DNA from: Pseudoalteromonas rubra
GTDB taxonomy: Bacteria > Pseudomonadota > Gammaproteobacteria > Enterobacterales > Alteromonadaceae
Assembly: GCF_005887095.1 (NCBI RefSeq)
Contig: NZ_PNCI01000017.1
Span: 62,001-126,000 of the forward strand
DNA: 64,000 nucleotides
Direction: 5' to 3'
The stretch's first letter is position 1; each line of letters begins with the position of its first letter. A program made the position numbers and the translations under genes. The notes below the pieces were generated by a model. It saw nothing but the letters and a program-made list of their open reading frames with translations. It did no database searches and was not told where the DNA came from. Shown one piece after another: positions 29,127 to 39,161 of the stretch.

Positions 29127-29214
29127 TGGCTGACAGTAAAAACTTTCGATGCTTTGAACTATTCTTTGCTTATTCTCGGTCTCCTAACAATGACTTATAA
29201 GCAAAGATAACATT

Positions 29215-31056
29215 ATGACAGGACTCAGATCTGCAGCCAGCCCAGCCATCGCTTTTATGGCACAGCTAAAATACAAAACTAAAATCAGCCTGGTATTTGG
29301 TATTCTCTTGGTACCACTCAGTCTGAGCTTGTTTTTTCTAAACTCCACCCTGACCCAGTCGATTCAAGTCAGTCAGCAACAGCGTGCAGGGTTACAATTT
29401 TACCCTCCTATTTTGGAAAACCTACTCAACCAGCAAGCCCAGCGCAATGCCCAGGTATTGGCGCGCAGCCCATTTTCCGCTGGTTTAAAACCAGGCAATG
29501 AACTGGAACATCTGTCAATCGCATCTAAGCTCGCCATAGACAATGATCTCAGCCGCTCTTATCTCAACCGCTCCCTGGTTGAATCCCTGCCAAACGTGAT
29601 AGCCCAGGTGAACAATATTGCCCAGCAAGCCACTGATATCATTGGCCGAGGCAGTTTTACGCCGGATTCTTTTATCGCACTGTCTAATCTCAACAAAGTG
29701 CTGCCACTGGTTAAAGCACAGATGAACGACAAACTGGGCGTGGCAACAGCGCATAACAAACAAGTAAATAAACGTCTTAAAGACAAAATGTCAGCACTGA
29801 ATCGTTCACTTGATAACTATCATAGAGCCATCAAAGATAAACTGCTTGAGCCCGATGACATTGAGCTGACCAACAGTGCATTTAACAGCGCGCATCGTGA
29901 TGTACTGACTCAGCTCAGTGGCTTGATCAACGAAGCAACGCCGACACTGAAAACACTCCTCGATAACAAACTGACGAGCGAACGCAGGATCCGTAATCTG
30001 GTGGCGCTGGCCTCTGTGCTCAGCCTGCTATTAGCACTTTATCTTATGCTCGGTTTCTATTTTGCTGTGGTGGATACCATTGCGGAGTTTTCAGCGTCAG
30101 CACAACACGCTTCCGGGGGCAATCTAACCGTCAGAGCGGTCCCTCGGGGCAAAGATGAGCTTAGCGAAATCTTGCGCCAGTACAATGCCGTGCTAGATGC
30201 CTTTGTCCACTTGCTGGGGAATGTCAGAACCACATCAACCGACTTATACGGCGCAACAGATAAGCTCAGTCAGATAAGCCAGGACACCAGAGAAGACGTG
30301 GCACAACAGCAAGCTAAAATCCAGACCGTTCACCAGGCGCTCAGTGAAATGGCCAATGCTGCGGATGCCGTTGAAAACTCAGCTCATCATGCCACAGAGC
30401 TGGCCGCCACTGCCGCACAGCAGGTCAAACAGGGCAGTGAAAATACCACTCGGCTGGCAGAGCACATGACAGTATTGCAACAAGAATTCGAAGAAAGTCG
30501 TATTGCGCTGGATAAACTGGCCCAGGATAGTCAGGACATTAGTAAGGTCAGTCTGGGGATCAGTGAAATTGCGGAGCAAACCAACCTGCTCGCACTCAAC
30601 GCTGCCATAGAAGCTGCACGGGCTGGCGAGCAAGGCCGCGGATTCGCCGTTGTGGCAGACGAAGTGCGTACTCTGGCGCAAAGGACTCAGCAACAGACTG
30701 AAGAAATCCACTCTATCATTCATTCATTACAGCAGGCCTCGAATGATACGCAAAAGAAAATGCTCAGCAGTGTGGAAAAAATGGAACAAGGTGTCAGCGC
30801 AGCGAATGAGACAAACCAGGTACTCAGCGCCGCTGAACAAAGTATGGCCGATATTGACCAGCAAGGTCATGTGATCAGCGATCAGGTAAAACGCCAGGCT
30901 GTTGCTACACAACAGGCACTGGCAGAGTCAAGTGAAATAAGCCACCTTGCTGACCACACCCTGAGTTCGGCTGAGGCCACAAAAAGTGATGCTCAGAAAC
31001 TCAGTAATATGGCGGCCACGTTAAAACAGCTGATCGCTAAGTTCAAAACCGAGTAA
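29215..31056 (+). CDS. Methyl-accepting chemotaxis protein
   Basis: This 613-residue transmembrane receptor has a helix at about 26-46, a periplasmic helical sensing region of about 210 residues rich in Gln and Asn, a second helix at about 262-284, a HAMP domain, and a long cytoplasmic coiled coil. The conserved signalling hairpin [20 protein letters not shown] with [18 protein letters not shown] lies at about 455-486. It should modulate CheA through CheW. The ligand cannot be told. No che genes are nearby, so it is an orphan receptor. Confidence 0.93.
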   Translation: MTGLRSAASPAIAFMAQLKYKTKISLVFGILLVPLSLSLFFLNSTLTQSIQVSQQQRAGLQFYPPILENLLNQQAQRNAQVLARSPFSAGLKPGNELEHLSIASKLAIDNDLSRSYLNRSLVESLPNVIAQVNNIAQQATDIIGRGSFTPDSFIALSNLNKVLPLVKAQMNDKLGVATAHNKQVNKRLKDKMSALNRSLDNYHRAIKDKLLEPDDIELTNSAFNSAHRDVLTQLSGLINEATPTLKTLLDNKLTSERRIRNLVALASVLSLLLALYLMLGFYFAVVDTIAEFSASAQHASGGNLTVRAVPRGKDELSEILRQYNAVLDAFVHLLGNVRTTSTDLYGATDKLSQISQDTREDVAQQQAKIQTVHQALSEMANAADAVENSAHHATELAATAAQQVKQGSENTTRLAEHMTVLQQEFEESRIALDKLAQDSQDISKVSLGISEIAEQTNLLALNAAIEAARAGEQGRGFAVVADEVRTLAQRTQQQTEEIHSIIHSLQQASNDTQKKMLSSVEKMEQGVSAANETNQVLSAAEQSMADIDQQGHVISDQVKRQAVATQQALAESSEISHLADHTLSSAEATKSDAQKLSNMAATLKQLIAKFKTE

Positions 31057-31078
31057 CTGATTGAAACCAGCCTTCGGG

Positions 31079-33421
31079 TTAACCACACCCGGGGCGTGGG
31101 TTAAATTCCTCAATACGTATGGGTAACTGGATAGTTGGGCCACAATGTGGTGCCGCTTGCTCTCCGGTTTGTTCATTGATGAACGCCCAGCGTATTCCCT
31201 GAGGACGCTGATCCGCTATCGCCTGCGGGTTCAGGGGTTTTAAATAACGAATGTAGAGTTCCAGCGCCCCTCGGCCCCCAGTCAGTTTTGCAGGTTTATT
31301 GTCGTCACGGCCGACCCAGGTCACCGTCACGGTATTATGATCGAACCCCGCAAACCAGCTGTCTCTCAACTCATTGCTTGTTCCCGTTTTACCGGCCAGC
31401 TGAACAGACGGAAAGTGCTGATTAAGGCGCTTTGCAGTACCGCTTTTTGTTACTCTTTTGAGTCCATAGCGTGTCATGTACATGGCTTCCTGAGAAAAGC
31501 GAGATTGCCGGGCAACCCGATGCTGATACAAACGCTTTCCGGTGGTGTTGGTAATGGCTGAGATACTCGTGAGTGAGGCATACTGACCATTGGCGGCCAG
31601 TGTCGTGTACATCTGTGCGACGTCAAAGCTCGACAATTCGACAGCGCCCAGCAACATAGAAGGGTACAGAGGAATATCACTATCTATTCCCAACTGTTGC
31701 ATAGTCTGGGCAACCGAATCAACGCCCACATCCAGACCCAGGTTCACAGCTGGGATATTAATACTTTCACTAAATGCACGATACAGCGGCACGGCTCCCC
31801 GGAATTTGTGGTCAAAGTTTTCCGGTTGCCAGGTCTTGCCAGCTGCATTGGTGACTTGCAGCGGAGCGTCTTCAAGCAAAGTGCCCAAATTATACTGGGG
31901 TTGTTCCAGCGCTGACAGATAAATAGCAGGCTTTACCAGAGATCCCACATTACGGCGGGTATCCAGTACCCGGTTAAACCCGGAGTATCGTAGCTGACGC
32001 CCGGCGACCAGCGCAGAAACACCACTTTTTTCAATGTTCACCGAAACCATGCCCACTTCCAGTTGCGCCGTCGAAAAACGGCGCTCAAGATAGGGTAACC
32101 CCTCGCTGATAGCATCTTCCATTGCCGTCTGTTTCTGTAGATCGAAGTAAGTAAATACCCGGATCCCGGCGTTCACCACGTTTTCGTCCGGTAACAAGCG
32201 TTGTAACTCACGATTGACCAACTCCAGATAACCCGGGTAGGTTTGCATCAGGCTCTCTTTTAAAGGCTGTATACTGATGGGCCGCTCCAGCGCCTGGCGG
32301 TATTCATTCGTGGTGATCAGGCCATTCTCCGCCATCAACCTGAGGACCAGATCGCGTCGCTCCATCGTGCGCTCCGGATAACGGCGAGGATTGTAATACG
32401 AAGGGCCTTTCACCATAGCAACCAGCATGGCAATCTGATCAAACTCAAGTTCATCGACCGGCTTTGCAAAATAGAATTCTGCTGCCAGACCCATTCCATG
32501 CACTCCCTGATTGTATGCCTGACCCAGGTAGACCTCGTTAAGATAAGCTTCCAGGATCTCATCTTTGCTGTAACGGAAATCCAGAATGAGGGCGATAAAG
32601 GCTTCATTGACTTTGCGCAGCAAAGAACGCTCTCGGGTCAGATAAAAGTTCTTTGCCAGTTGCTGGGTCAGGGTACTGCCCCCCTGCACAGTGCGTCCGG
32701 CTCGAATATTATGATAAAGGGCACGCATAATTGACCATACCGATACCCCATGGTGTTCATAGAATGCCCTATCTTCAACTACCAGCAAGGTATCTTTGAG
32801 AATATCCGGTATTTTTGCCAGTGGCACAAACTCCCTGTCCTGTCGGCTTTCATTACCTATCCGGGCAATTTGCACAGGCTCCAGCCTTGCCGCCTGAATT
32901 CGTCTGCCCTGCTCATTAACTATGCTGGCAAGCTTTTTCCCGGCAAAGTTCAGCGTGAATATACGGGCCTGTTCAACCCCGTCATGGAACTCAAAAGTAC
33001 GGCGATAAACGGTGATGGTGCGCCCCTGAACCACGAACTGCCCCGTGTGTCTAATACGATTAACACGCGAATAATTCAGCCGCTCCAGCTCCCAAATCAC
33101 CTCCTGCTCAGCCAGGTACTGATCTGGATAAAACGACATCGCCCTGGCGTATACCTGGACTGGCAGTTGCCATTTGTTGCCTTCAAATTGGCGACTGACT
33201 TTGGCATCGAGATAAACCACATAACCGGCAACAGCAAACGCCATGGCCAGACTCAGCTTCCAGCACAACGACCACAGCGTACTCAAGACCCGGCGACGAA
33301 ATGCACTCAAACGGTGCTTTATTGTCATTGCTGACTTAGCTGTCTTTTTTTTGCCTGATTTGGCAGGAGTTTTTCGCGGGGACTTGCGGGGTTTGCTTGG
33401 TGCTTTTTTATTGTCTGCCAT
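31079..33421 (-). CDS. mrcB: Penicillin-binding protein 1B (bifunctional)
   Basis: This class A PBP polymerises and cross-links peptidoglycan. It has 780 residues: a basic Lys/Pro-rich cytoplasmic tail (1-45), a membrane helix (53-71), a UB2H-like region, a glycosyltransferase domain with Glu216 in VVEDRAFYEHHG and RTVQGGSTLTQQLAKN, and a transpeptidase domain with SLVK at 494-497, SIN at 553-555 and KTG at 678-680. The UB2H region normally binds LpoB; no lpoB gene is seen here. It converges with the chemoreceptor gene. Confidence 0.95.
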   Translation of the reverse strand: MADNKKAPSKPRKSPRKTPAKSGKKKTAKSAMTIKHRLSAFRRRVLSTLWSLCWKLSLAMAFAVAGYVVYLDAKVSRQFEGNKWQLPVQVYARAMSFYPDQYLAEQEVIWELERLNYSRVNRIRHTGQFVVQGRTITVYRRTFEFHDGVEQARIFTLNFAGKKLASIVNEQGRRIQAARLEPVQIARIGNESRQDREFVPLAKIPDILKDTLLVVEDRAFYEHHGVSVWSIMRALYHNIRAGRTVQGGSTLTQQLAKNFYLTRERSLLRKVNEAFIALILDFRYSKDEILEAYLNEVYLGQAYNQGVHGMGLAAEFYFAKPVDELEFDQIAMLVAMVKGPSYYNPRRYPERTMERRDLVLRLMAENGLITTNEYRQALERPISIQPLKESLMQTYPGYLELVNRELQRLLPDENVVNAGIRVFTYFDLQKQTAMEDAISEGLPYLERRFSTAQLEVGMVSVNIEKSGVSALVAGRQLRYSGFNRVLDTRRNVGSLVKPAIYLSALEQPQYNLGTLLEDAPLQVTNAAGKTWQPENFDHKFRGAVPLYRAFSESINIPAVNLGLDVGVDSVAQTMQQLGIDSDIPLYPSMLLGAVELSSFDVAQMYTTLAANGQYASLTSISAITNTTGKRLYQHRVARQSRFSQEAMYMTRYGLKRVTKSGTAKRLNQHFPSVQLAGKTGTSNELRDSWFAGFDHNTVTVTWVGRDDNKPAKLTGGRGALELYIRYLKPLNPQAIADQRPQGIRWAFINEQTGEQAAPHCGPTIQLPIRIEEFNPRPGCG

Positions 33422-33484
33422 TGCCCATGGAATGCTTGCTGAGAGTTAATGGATGCTAGATTATCTCAGATTAACTTCCGCTTA

Positions 33485-33518
33485 AACCAAAAAGCGCGAT
33501 GAGCCGCACTTTTTGGTT
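33485..33518 (-). terminator. Rho-independent terminator after amtB
   Basis: A 14-bp stem (33485-33498 with 33505-33518, one G-T wobble) has A and T runs in the stem and ends just beyond the amtB stop. It could work on both strands. Confidence 0.7.
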
Positions 33519-33527
33519 ATTTCTTCC

Positions 33528-34757
33528 CTACTTATTACGTATGGTCACAAATTCCGGATAAGCATCAATCCCACAGTCATGCTGGTCCATGCCACTGAGC
33601 TCTTCTTCTTCTCCGACTCGGATCCCCATCAGCGTTTTGATCATACCCCAGACGATATATGACGCAATGAATACAAAACCCAGAATGGTAACCAGGCCAA
33701 TGGCTTGGGTCGCAAAGCTGGCGTCACTGTTGGAGAATGGCACCATCATAATACCCAACGCACCACAGACACCATGAACAGAAATAGCACCAACAGGGTC
33801 ATCAATGCGTAGTTTATCCAATGCAACGATGCTGAATACCACTAACGATCCACCCAACATACCTAGGATACAGGCCAATATGGGGGTCGGTGACGCAGGC
33901 TCTGCCGTAATGGTGACCAAGCCCGCCAGCGCACCATTTAGGATCATAGTCAGGTCCGCTTTTTTCCACATCAGTTTGCACACCACCAACGCGGCAATGG
34001 CACCGGCAGCCGCCGCCGCATTGGTATTGACCATGATCTGACTGACAGCGATAGCGTTACTTTTATCAGCCAAAAACAACTGAGAGCCGCCATTAAAACC
34101 AAACCAGCCCATCCATAAAATAAAGGTTCCTAATGTTGCCAGTGGCAGGTTTGAACCTGGAATTGGATAGATTTCTCCATTCTTACCATATTTACCTTTT
34201 CGTGCTCCCAACAGCAATACCCCCGCCAATGCGGCAGCTGCACCGGCGCCATGCACAATAGCAGACCCCGCAAAGTCAACAAAACCCAGCTCAGATAAAA
34301 AACCTGCTCCCCAGGTCCAGTATCCCTCAATTGGATAGATAAGGCCTGTCAGGACAACCGTAAACAATAAAAATGCCCAGAGTTTCATACGCTCAGCAAC
34401 CGCACCTGAGACAATCGACATCGCCGTGGCAACAAACACGACCTGAAAGAAAAAGTCAGATTCCAGTGCGTGATCCGCATCCGCCGCAGCACTACCAATC
34501 AAGGCCCCAAAGTTAGGCACCACTCCGCCCTCCACATTATCCACATACATAATGTTATAGCCGACCAGTAAAAACATGGTGCAGGCAATGGCATACAGGG
34601 CAATATTTTTGGTTAGAATTTCAGTGGTGTTTTTAGAGCGAACCAGCCCAGCTTCGAGCATAGCGAATCCCGCGGCCATCCACATTACCAGAATACCGGA
34701 GACCAGAAAGTAAAAAGTGTTCAGAGAGAATTGTAATTCGATTACCGTATTTTCCAT
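33528..34757 (-). CDS. amtB: Ammonium transporter
   Basis: AmtB carries ammonium or ammonia across the inner membrane and is closed by the P-II protein GlnK. The 409-residue protein has about eleven membrane helices, including WMAAGFAMLEAGLVRSKNT, YWTWGAGFLSELGFVDFAGSAIVH (channel His), LGTFILWMGWFGFNGGS, and ISVHGVCGALGIMMVPF (second His). It follows glnK by 11 bases in the classic glnK-amtB pair behind a sigma-54-like promoter. Confidence 0.95.
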   Translation of the reverse strand: MENTVIELQFSLNTFYFLVSGILVMWMAAGFAMLEAGLVRSKNTTEILTKNIALYAIACTMFLLVGYNIMYVDNVEGGVVPNFGALIGSAAADADHALESDFFFQVVFVATAMSIVSGAVAERMKLWAFLLFTVVLTGLIYPIEGYWTWGAGFLSELGFVDFAGSAIVHGAGAAAALAGVLLLGARKGKYGKNGEIYPIPGSNLPLATLGTFILWMGWFGFNGGSQLFLADKSNAIAVSQIMVNTNAAAAAGAIAALVVCKLMWKKADLTMILNGALAGLVTITAEPASPTPILACILGMLGGSLVVFSIVALDKLRIDDPVGAISVHGVCGALGIMMVPFSNSDASFATQAIGLVTILGFVFIASYIVWGMIKTLMGIRVGEEEELSGMDQHDCGIDAYPEFVTIRNK

Positions 34758-34768
34758 CGTCTTGCCCC

Positions 34769-35185
<417 letters not shown>

Positions 35186-35228
35186 TTATTCGGTTAGGAT
35201 ATTTTTATCGCGTTTTAGAAAGGACAAA

Positions 35229-35245
35229 CGCACCGTGCTGGTGCG
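35229..35245 (-). promoter_or_regulatory. NtrC-binding-site-like palindrome
   Basis: CGCACC-GTGCT-GGTGCG fits the NtrC enhancer pattern GCACC-N5-GGTGC exactly. It is centred about 98 bases upstream of the predicted sigma-54 start, a normal enhancer distance. A GGTGCA half-site at 35269-35274 may be a second weaker site. The palindrome could also serve as the terminator of the upstream diguanylate cyclase gene. Confidence 0.6.
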
Positions 35246-35299
35246 CTTGTTTGTTGTCTGACTTGAAATGGTGCAAAATCGAGTGCGCCGTGGTCCGTT

Positions 35300-36535
35300 T
35301 TAACTTTCACTGACCATGACGCAGTTACGCTGGGCTTCTTTCGCTCGGTACAGTGCATTATCTGCCGCACGCATAACATCACTGAGTGTCGCTTTATCGC
35401 AACGGGCAATCCCTACGCTGAGCGTACAGTGCAGCGACTCATCCTGGATCATAAACTGAGTATTAGCAAAGCGTTCTCTAAAATCCTGACAACTGTCTTT
35501 GGCCACCTCCAGATCATTGCCAGGCATCAGCACCGCAAATTCTTCCCCTCCTACACGGGCCACCAAACAGTGGTTGAATGAGCTATTAAGCAACTCAGCG
35601 GCCTGAGACAAAACCTTGTCACCGCCAAGGTGACCATACTGATCATTGATGGCCTTAAAGTGGTCCAGGTCAAGTAAGGCAAGCGTAAACTGGTTCGGCT
35701 TATTTTTAAGTACCTTATCCATGTGCTGGCAAAAATAGCGACGGTTATAAAGACCTGTCAGAAAATCCCGGTGAGCATATTCTTTAATGTCTGCGATCAG
35801 ATTTAGCTGGTCCATCGTTTGCATCACACGACAGTGGAACTCTTCGTTCATAAACGGCTTAGTCAAAAAGTCATTGGCGCCATATTTAATGAACTTAGCC
35901 GATAAGCCATGACTGCCCGCTCCAGACAAACCTATGATAGCCAGATCATCGCGTCCACGGCTGTTGCGCACGGCTTTGACCAACTCAAAGCCGTCCATAG
36001 TCGGCATCGCGTAGTCCGTCAAAAGGAGTTTTATCTCTGGCTTGGCATTGAGCATATTAAGTGCTTGCTCACCATCTTGAGCCTCAAATACAGTGAACAG
36101 CTGCTTTTCCAACATCTGCCGCATAACTGCACGGCTGATCATGGAGTCGTCCGCAATCAGCGCCTGACATCCCTCATTGCGTAACAAACGCGATACCAAT
36201 TTGATGGCGTACAGATAGGAATCCCGGTTGTCTTTAATCACATAGTCTACAACCCCCATCTCAAGCATGTGCTGACGACTGTATTCATCAATTTTAGAGG
36301 TCAGTACCACCGTAGGGACATTGCGACTCAGCGTTAACTGAACCACTTCGCCGTCTGGCGCATCAGGCAAGGTCAGATCAACCAGTGCCAGGGTGTAATG
36401 TTGGTTCTCGAGTAATGCCTGGGTTTCTTTCAGTGACCAGGCATAATCGATTTCCACATCCAGGTGTTGTGACGCAAGGTGGCGTAGGATCTGCTGTACA
36501 ACCTTACTGTCTTCGACGACTAATACTCTTTGCAT
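35300..36535 (-). CDS. Two-receiver response regulator with GGDEF domain (diguanylate cyclase)
   Basis: This 411-residue protein has two receiver domains, with phospho-acceptor Asp53 (LVDLTLPDAPDG) and Asp174 (LLTDYAMPTMDG), and a C-terminal GGDEF domain (about 250-411) with the active motif RVGGEEF at 327-333. It should make c-di-GMP when phosphorylated. The inhibitory RxxD site upstream of GGEEF appears absent (SFNHCLVAR). The layout resembles PleD-type regulators. No partner histidine kinase is adjacent. Confidence 0.93.
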   Translation of the reverse strand: MQRVLVVEDSKVVQQILRHLASQHLDVEIDYAWSLKETQALLENQHYTLALVDLTLPDAPDGEVVQLTLSRNVPTVVLTSKIDEYSRQHMLEMGVVDYVIKDNRDSYLYAIKLVSRLLRNEGCQALIADDSMISRAVMRQMLEKQLFTVFEAQDGEQALNMLNAKPEIKLLLTDYAMPTMDGFELVKAVRNSRGRDDLAIIGLSGAGSHGLSAKFIKYGANDFLTKPFMNEEFHCRVMQTMDQLNLIADIKEYAHRDFLTGLYNRRYFCQHMDKVLKNKPNQFTLALLDLDHFKAINDQYGHLGGDKVLSQAAELLNSSFNHCLVARVGGEEFAVLMPGNDLEVAKDSCQDFRERFANTQFMIQDESLHCTLSVGIARCDKATLSDVMRAADNALYRAKEAQRNCVMVSES

Positions 36536-36872
36536 TACTATGCTCTACTAAAACTACGAGAAAAGGGAAGAGATACAAGAATTTAACAGTGCTAAATACT
36601 TTCATACTACGGACATAAGGATTAAATATACGCGATTTCTGTGACAAAAAAAACTCACAGCTCAATTAAATTGTAAACAGACAGCAACAGAGCTACGCCG
36701 AACCTTCGCGTGTTCCAGTGAATAAGAACACAAAAAAGAAACCTGACAAACCATAAAAATTAACACCGAGCACACGTAGCCTATTTTTTGGCTGTTAGTC
36801 TCAAGTTCTTTGAACTCTTCTCAATAACCGTCTTAAATAAGTCGATTCATTTCATCAAAAAATTAAAAGAAC
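36536..36872. promoter_or_regulatory. Divergent intergenic region with two N10 palindromes
   Basis: This 337-base AT-rich gap lies between the diguanylate cyclase gene and the S10 peptidase gene. Two inverted repeats with the same geometry are present: CTGTGA-N10-TCACAG (36639-36660) and GTGTTC-N10-GAACAC (36710-36731). No gene is visible. They may be operators; no regulator can be named. Confidence 0.35.
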
Positions 36873-38399
36873 ATGTTGTTGAAACCATTACTTTTCGCAC
36901 TTTCTACAACCCTGCTCACCACGTTGCCGCAAACAGGGCTGGCTCAAGCCGATACCCAAGGTCAGTTAACCCAGCAAATCGATGCGCAGGTTATCACCGA
37001 GCACAAAGGCACCTTTAACGGAGAGCGCTTTGCCTACACGGCCACCACGGGCACTCAACCAGTATGGGATAAAGAAGGCCACCCCATTGCGACACTGCAC
37101 TACACTTACTACAAAAAGAGTAAAGTCAAAGATCCCGCCACCCGCCCGTTACTGATCTCATTTAATGGCGGACCAGGTTCAGCCTCGGTATGGATGCACA
37201 TCGCTTATACTGGCCCCCGGGTACTGAAAATAGACGATGAAGGCTATCCAATGCAGCCATATGGTTTGAAAGACAACCCGGATTCCGTGTTGGATGCAGC
37301 CGATATCCTGTTTGTGAATCCAGTTAATACGGGCTATTCGCGTGTATTACCCGAACAAGATGGCTCAATGGCCGACAAAAAAACCCTTCAGGCGCGCTTT
37401 TTTGGTGTCAATGCCGATGTAGAATATCTCGCAGGCTGGCTGAATACGTTTATTAACCGCCACGGCCGCGCGCTGTCTCCGAAGTTTCTTATCGGAGAAA
37501 GCTATGGGACAACCCGTGTATCAGGCTTAGCACATGAGCTACAAAACAAGCAGTGGCTATTTCTCAACGGGGTCGTACTGGTTTCTCCGACCGATATTGG
37601 CATTAAACGTCAGGGGCCTGTAAAAAGCGCCAATCGACTACCGTATTTCGCTGCGACGGCCTGGTATCACAATGCGCTCTCTGAAGAACTGCAAAACCAG
37701 GACCTGCTGAGCGTACTTAAGCAGGTGGAAGCTTATACGCTAGATCACTACCTGCCCGCTTTGGCCAAAGGGGCGATGTTGAGTGAGCAGGCACGCCAGC
37801 AAGTAGCTAAAAAAGTTGCGCACTTCAGTGGCCTGTCGGAGCAGTTCGTGCTGCAAAATAACCTCGACATCCCCAACCGCGCTTTCTGGAAAGAATTGCT
37901 ACGCGAGCGGGGTTATACCGTCGGTCGTCTGGACTCTCGTTACCTGGGGATCGATAAACGAGAGGCAGGTGAAGGTCCAGATTATTGGCCGGAATTAGAT
38001 GCCTGGTTGCACGCATTTACGCCGGCAATCAACCATTATTTCCGTTTTGAGCTGAACTATAAAACCGACATCAAATACAATATGTTTGGCGACGTGCGCC
38101 CCTGGGACCGCAGCAATAACAACGTGGGTGAACAACTGCGATTATCTATGGCAAAAAACCCTTACCTGAACGTGATGGTACAGTCAGGTTACTATGATGG
38201 TGCCACCAACTACTTTGATGGCAAGTACAATCTCTGGCACCTGGATCCCAGCGGGAAAATGCAGGACAGATTACGCTTTAAGGGTTATCGCTCAGGCCAT
38301 ATGATGTATCTGCGTCGCCCAGACCTGACTCAAGCCAATCAGGACCTGCGAGAATTCATCACCGACTCGCTCAAATACAACCAATCAGCGAAATATTGA
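36873..38399 (+). CDS. Secreted S10 family serine carboxypeptidase-like peptidase
   Basis: This 508-residue protein has a signal peptide (LLFALSTTLLTTLPQTGLAQA) and a serine carboxypeptidase fold. The oxyanion/substrate segment LLISFNGGPGSASVW, the nucleophile in FLIGESYGTTR (Ser210), an Asp in VQSGYYDGATNY (about 440) and the His in YRSGHMMYLR (about 473) form the expected triad. It should trim C-terminal residues from peptides outside the cytoplasm. Bacterial S10 proteins of this type are common in Alteromonadales and Xanthomonadales. It is monocistronic. Confidence 0.9.
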   Translation: MLLKPLLFALSTTLLTTLPQTGLAQADTQGQLTQQIDAQVITEHKGTFNGERFAYTATTGTQPVWDKEGHPIATLHYTYYKKSKVKDPATRPLLISFNGGPGSASVWMHIAYTGPRVLKIDDEGYPMQPYGLKDNPDSVLDAADILFVNPVNTGYSRVLPEQDGSMADKKTLQARFFGVNADVEYLAGWLNTFINRHGRALSPKFLIGESYGTTRVSGLAHELQNKQWLFLNGVVLVSPTDIGIKRQGPVKSANRLPYFAATAWYHNALSEELQNQDLLSVLKQVEAYTLDHYLPALAKGAMLSEQARQQVAKKVAHFSGLSEQFVLQNNLDIPNRAFWKELLRERGYTVGRLDSRYLGIDKREAGEGPDYWPELDAWLHAFTPAINHYFRFELNYKTDIKYNMFGDVRPWDRSNNNVGEQLRLSMAKNPYLNVMVQSGYYDGATNYFDGKYNLWHLDPSGKMQDRLRFKGYRSGHMMYLRRPDLTQANQDLREFITDSLKYNQSAKY

Positions 38400-38421
38400 A
38401 CCCGGCTAAATGACGACAATA

Positions 38422-38448
38422 CGGCGCCTAACTGAGGCGCCGTTTTTC
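38422..38448 (+). terminator. Rho-independent terminator after the S10 peptidase
   Basis: CGGCGCCT and AGGCGCCG form an 8-bp GC-rich stem with a 5-base loop, followed by TTTTT. Confidence 0.9.
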
Positions 38449-38624
38449 TTTCCCTTGCGACCCGCCCAGATAACTTCATACACAGATTGGAAAAGTTAGG
38501 TATACTCAAAACAACAATTGACGATGCCCATGTTTTTATTCTGCTTACTCAGCAATAAGTTAACAACAATCCGCAGGGTTCAGAGTGAGCCGTGGGCCTG
38601 AAGTACAGATAGTGAGGAAACCTC

Positions 38625-39161
38625 ATGAGCGAGCATTTTCGCGTTGTGTTTTCTGGCTTTAAGCCCGGTACCGACAACCAGGCAGCCATAGAGCAACTCG
38701 CAGCCAAGTTAAAAGTATCGGAACAAAAGGTCACCGACTTTACCTCAGGTAAACCCTTGTTTGGCCCCGCAGACAAACAAAAGTGTCTGAAGCAGGCAAA
38801 ATTACTTGCAATTTATGGGATCCAGAGCAAGCTACAATCACAAGCCTCAGCGGGAACAGGAGTCGCTCAGGACGCTGCGAATGAACGCGTATTTGATGCC
38901 CTGGACTACATCACCAGCAGCCTGATCCGCATTGAAGAAAAACTGGATGAACTTGAACAACGTATCGACGGCAAGCAAGTACAGAACGAGCAAAGTGAAG
39001 ACGATGAGTGGGAAGACGAATCCCTGTTTAGTGAACTTGAGCTGGACAGCGAGCCTCCCAAACGCTCTAAAAAGCTCTTGTATATTCTGTTATCACTATT
39101 AGTGTTATTGTTAGTCGTTCTGGGCATCAGCCTCGCTTTTCCAGAGTTGGTACCCATGTAA
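38625..39161 (+). CDS. Hypothetical tail-anchored membrane protein
   Basis: I do not recognise a named family. The 178 residues contain an N-terminal domain of about 70 residues (FRVVFSGFKPGTDNQAAIEQLAAKLKV ... FTSGKPLFGPA), similar in style to a small alpha/beta domain seen at the start of many bacterial stress or membrane proteins. Then come a coiled coil (95-118), an acidic stretch (123-143, many Glu/Asp) and one C-terminal helix (151-171). Its stop overlaps the fau start (TAATG), so it is cotranscribed with fau. GAGGAAA precedes the ATG. Confidence 0.75.
   Translation: MSEHFRVVFSGFKPGTDNQAAIEQLAAKLKVSEQKVTDFTSGKPLFGPADKQKCLKQAKLLAIYGIQSKLQSQASAGTGVAQDAANERVFDALDYITSSLIRIEEKLDELEQRIDGKQVQNEQSEDDEWEDESLFSELELDSEPPKRSKKLLYILLSLLVLLLVVLGISLAFPELVPM

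Noticed and set aside
36639..36660. CRP site at CTGTGA...TCACAG
   Set aside because: The spacer is 10 bases and CRP sites need 6 between TGTGA and TCACA.
38525..38602. 25-codon frame upstream of the 178-residue protein
   Set aside because: No good ribosome binding site and ordinary composition; could be chance.
38449..38624. 6S RNA (ssrS) near fau
   Set aside because: The position in enteric genomes prompted a look, but I could not find the closing stem or central bubble sequences of 6S RNA here.
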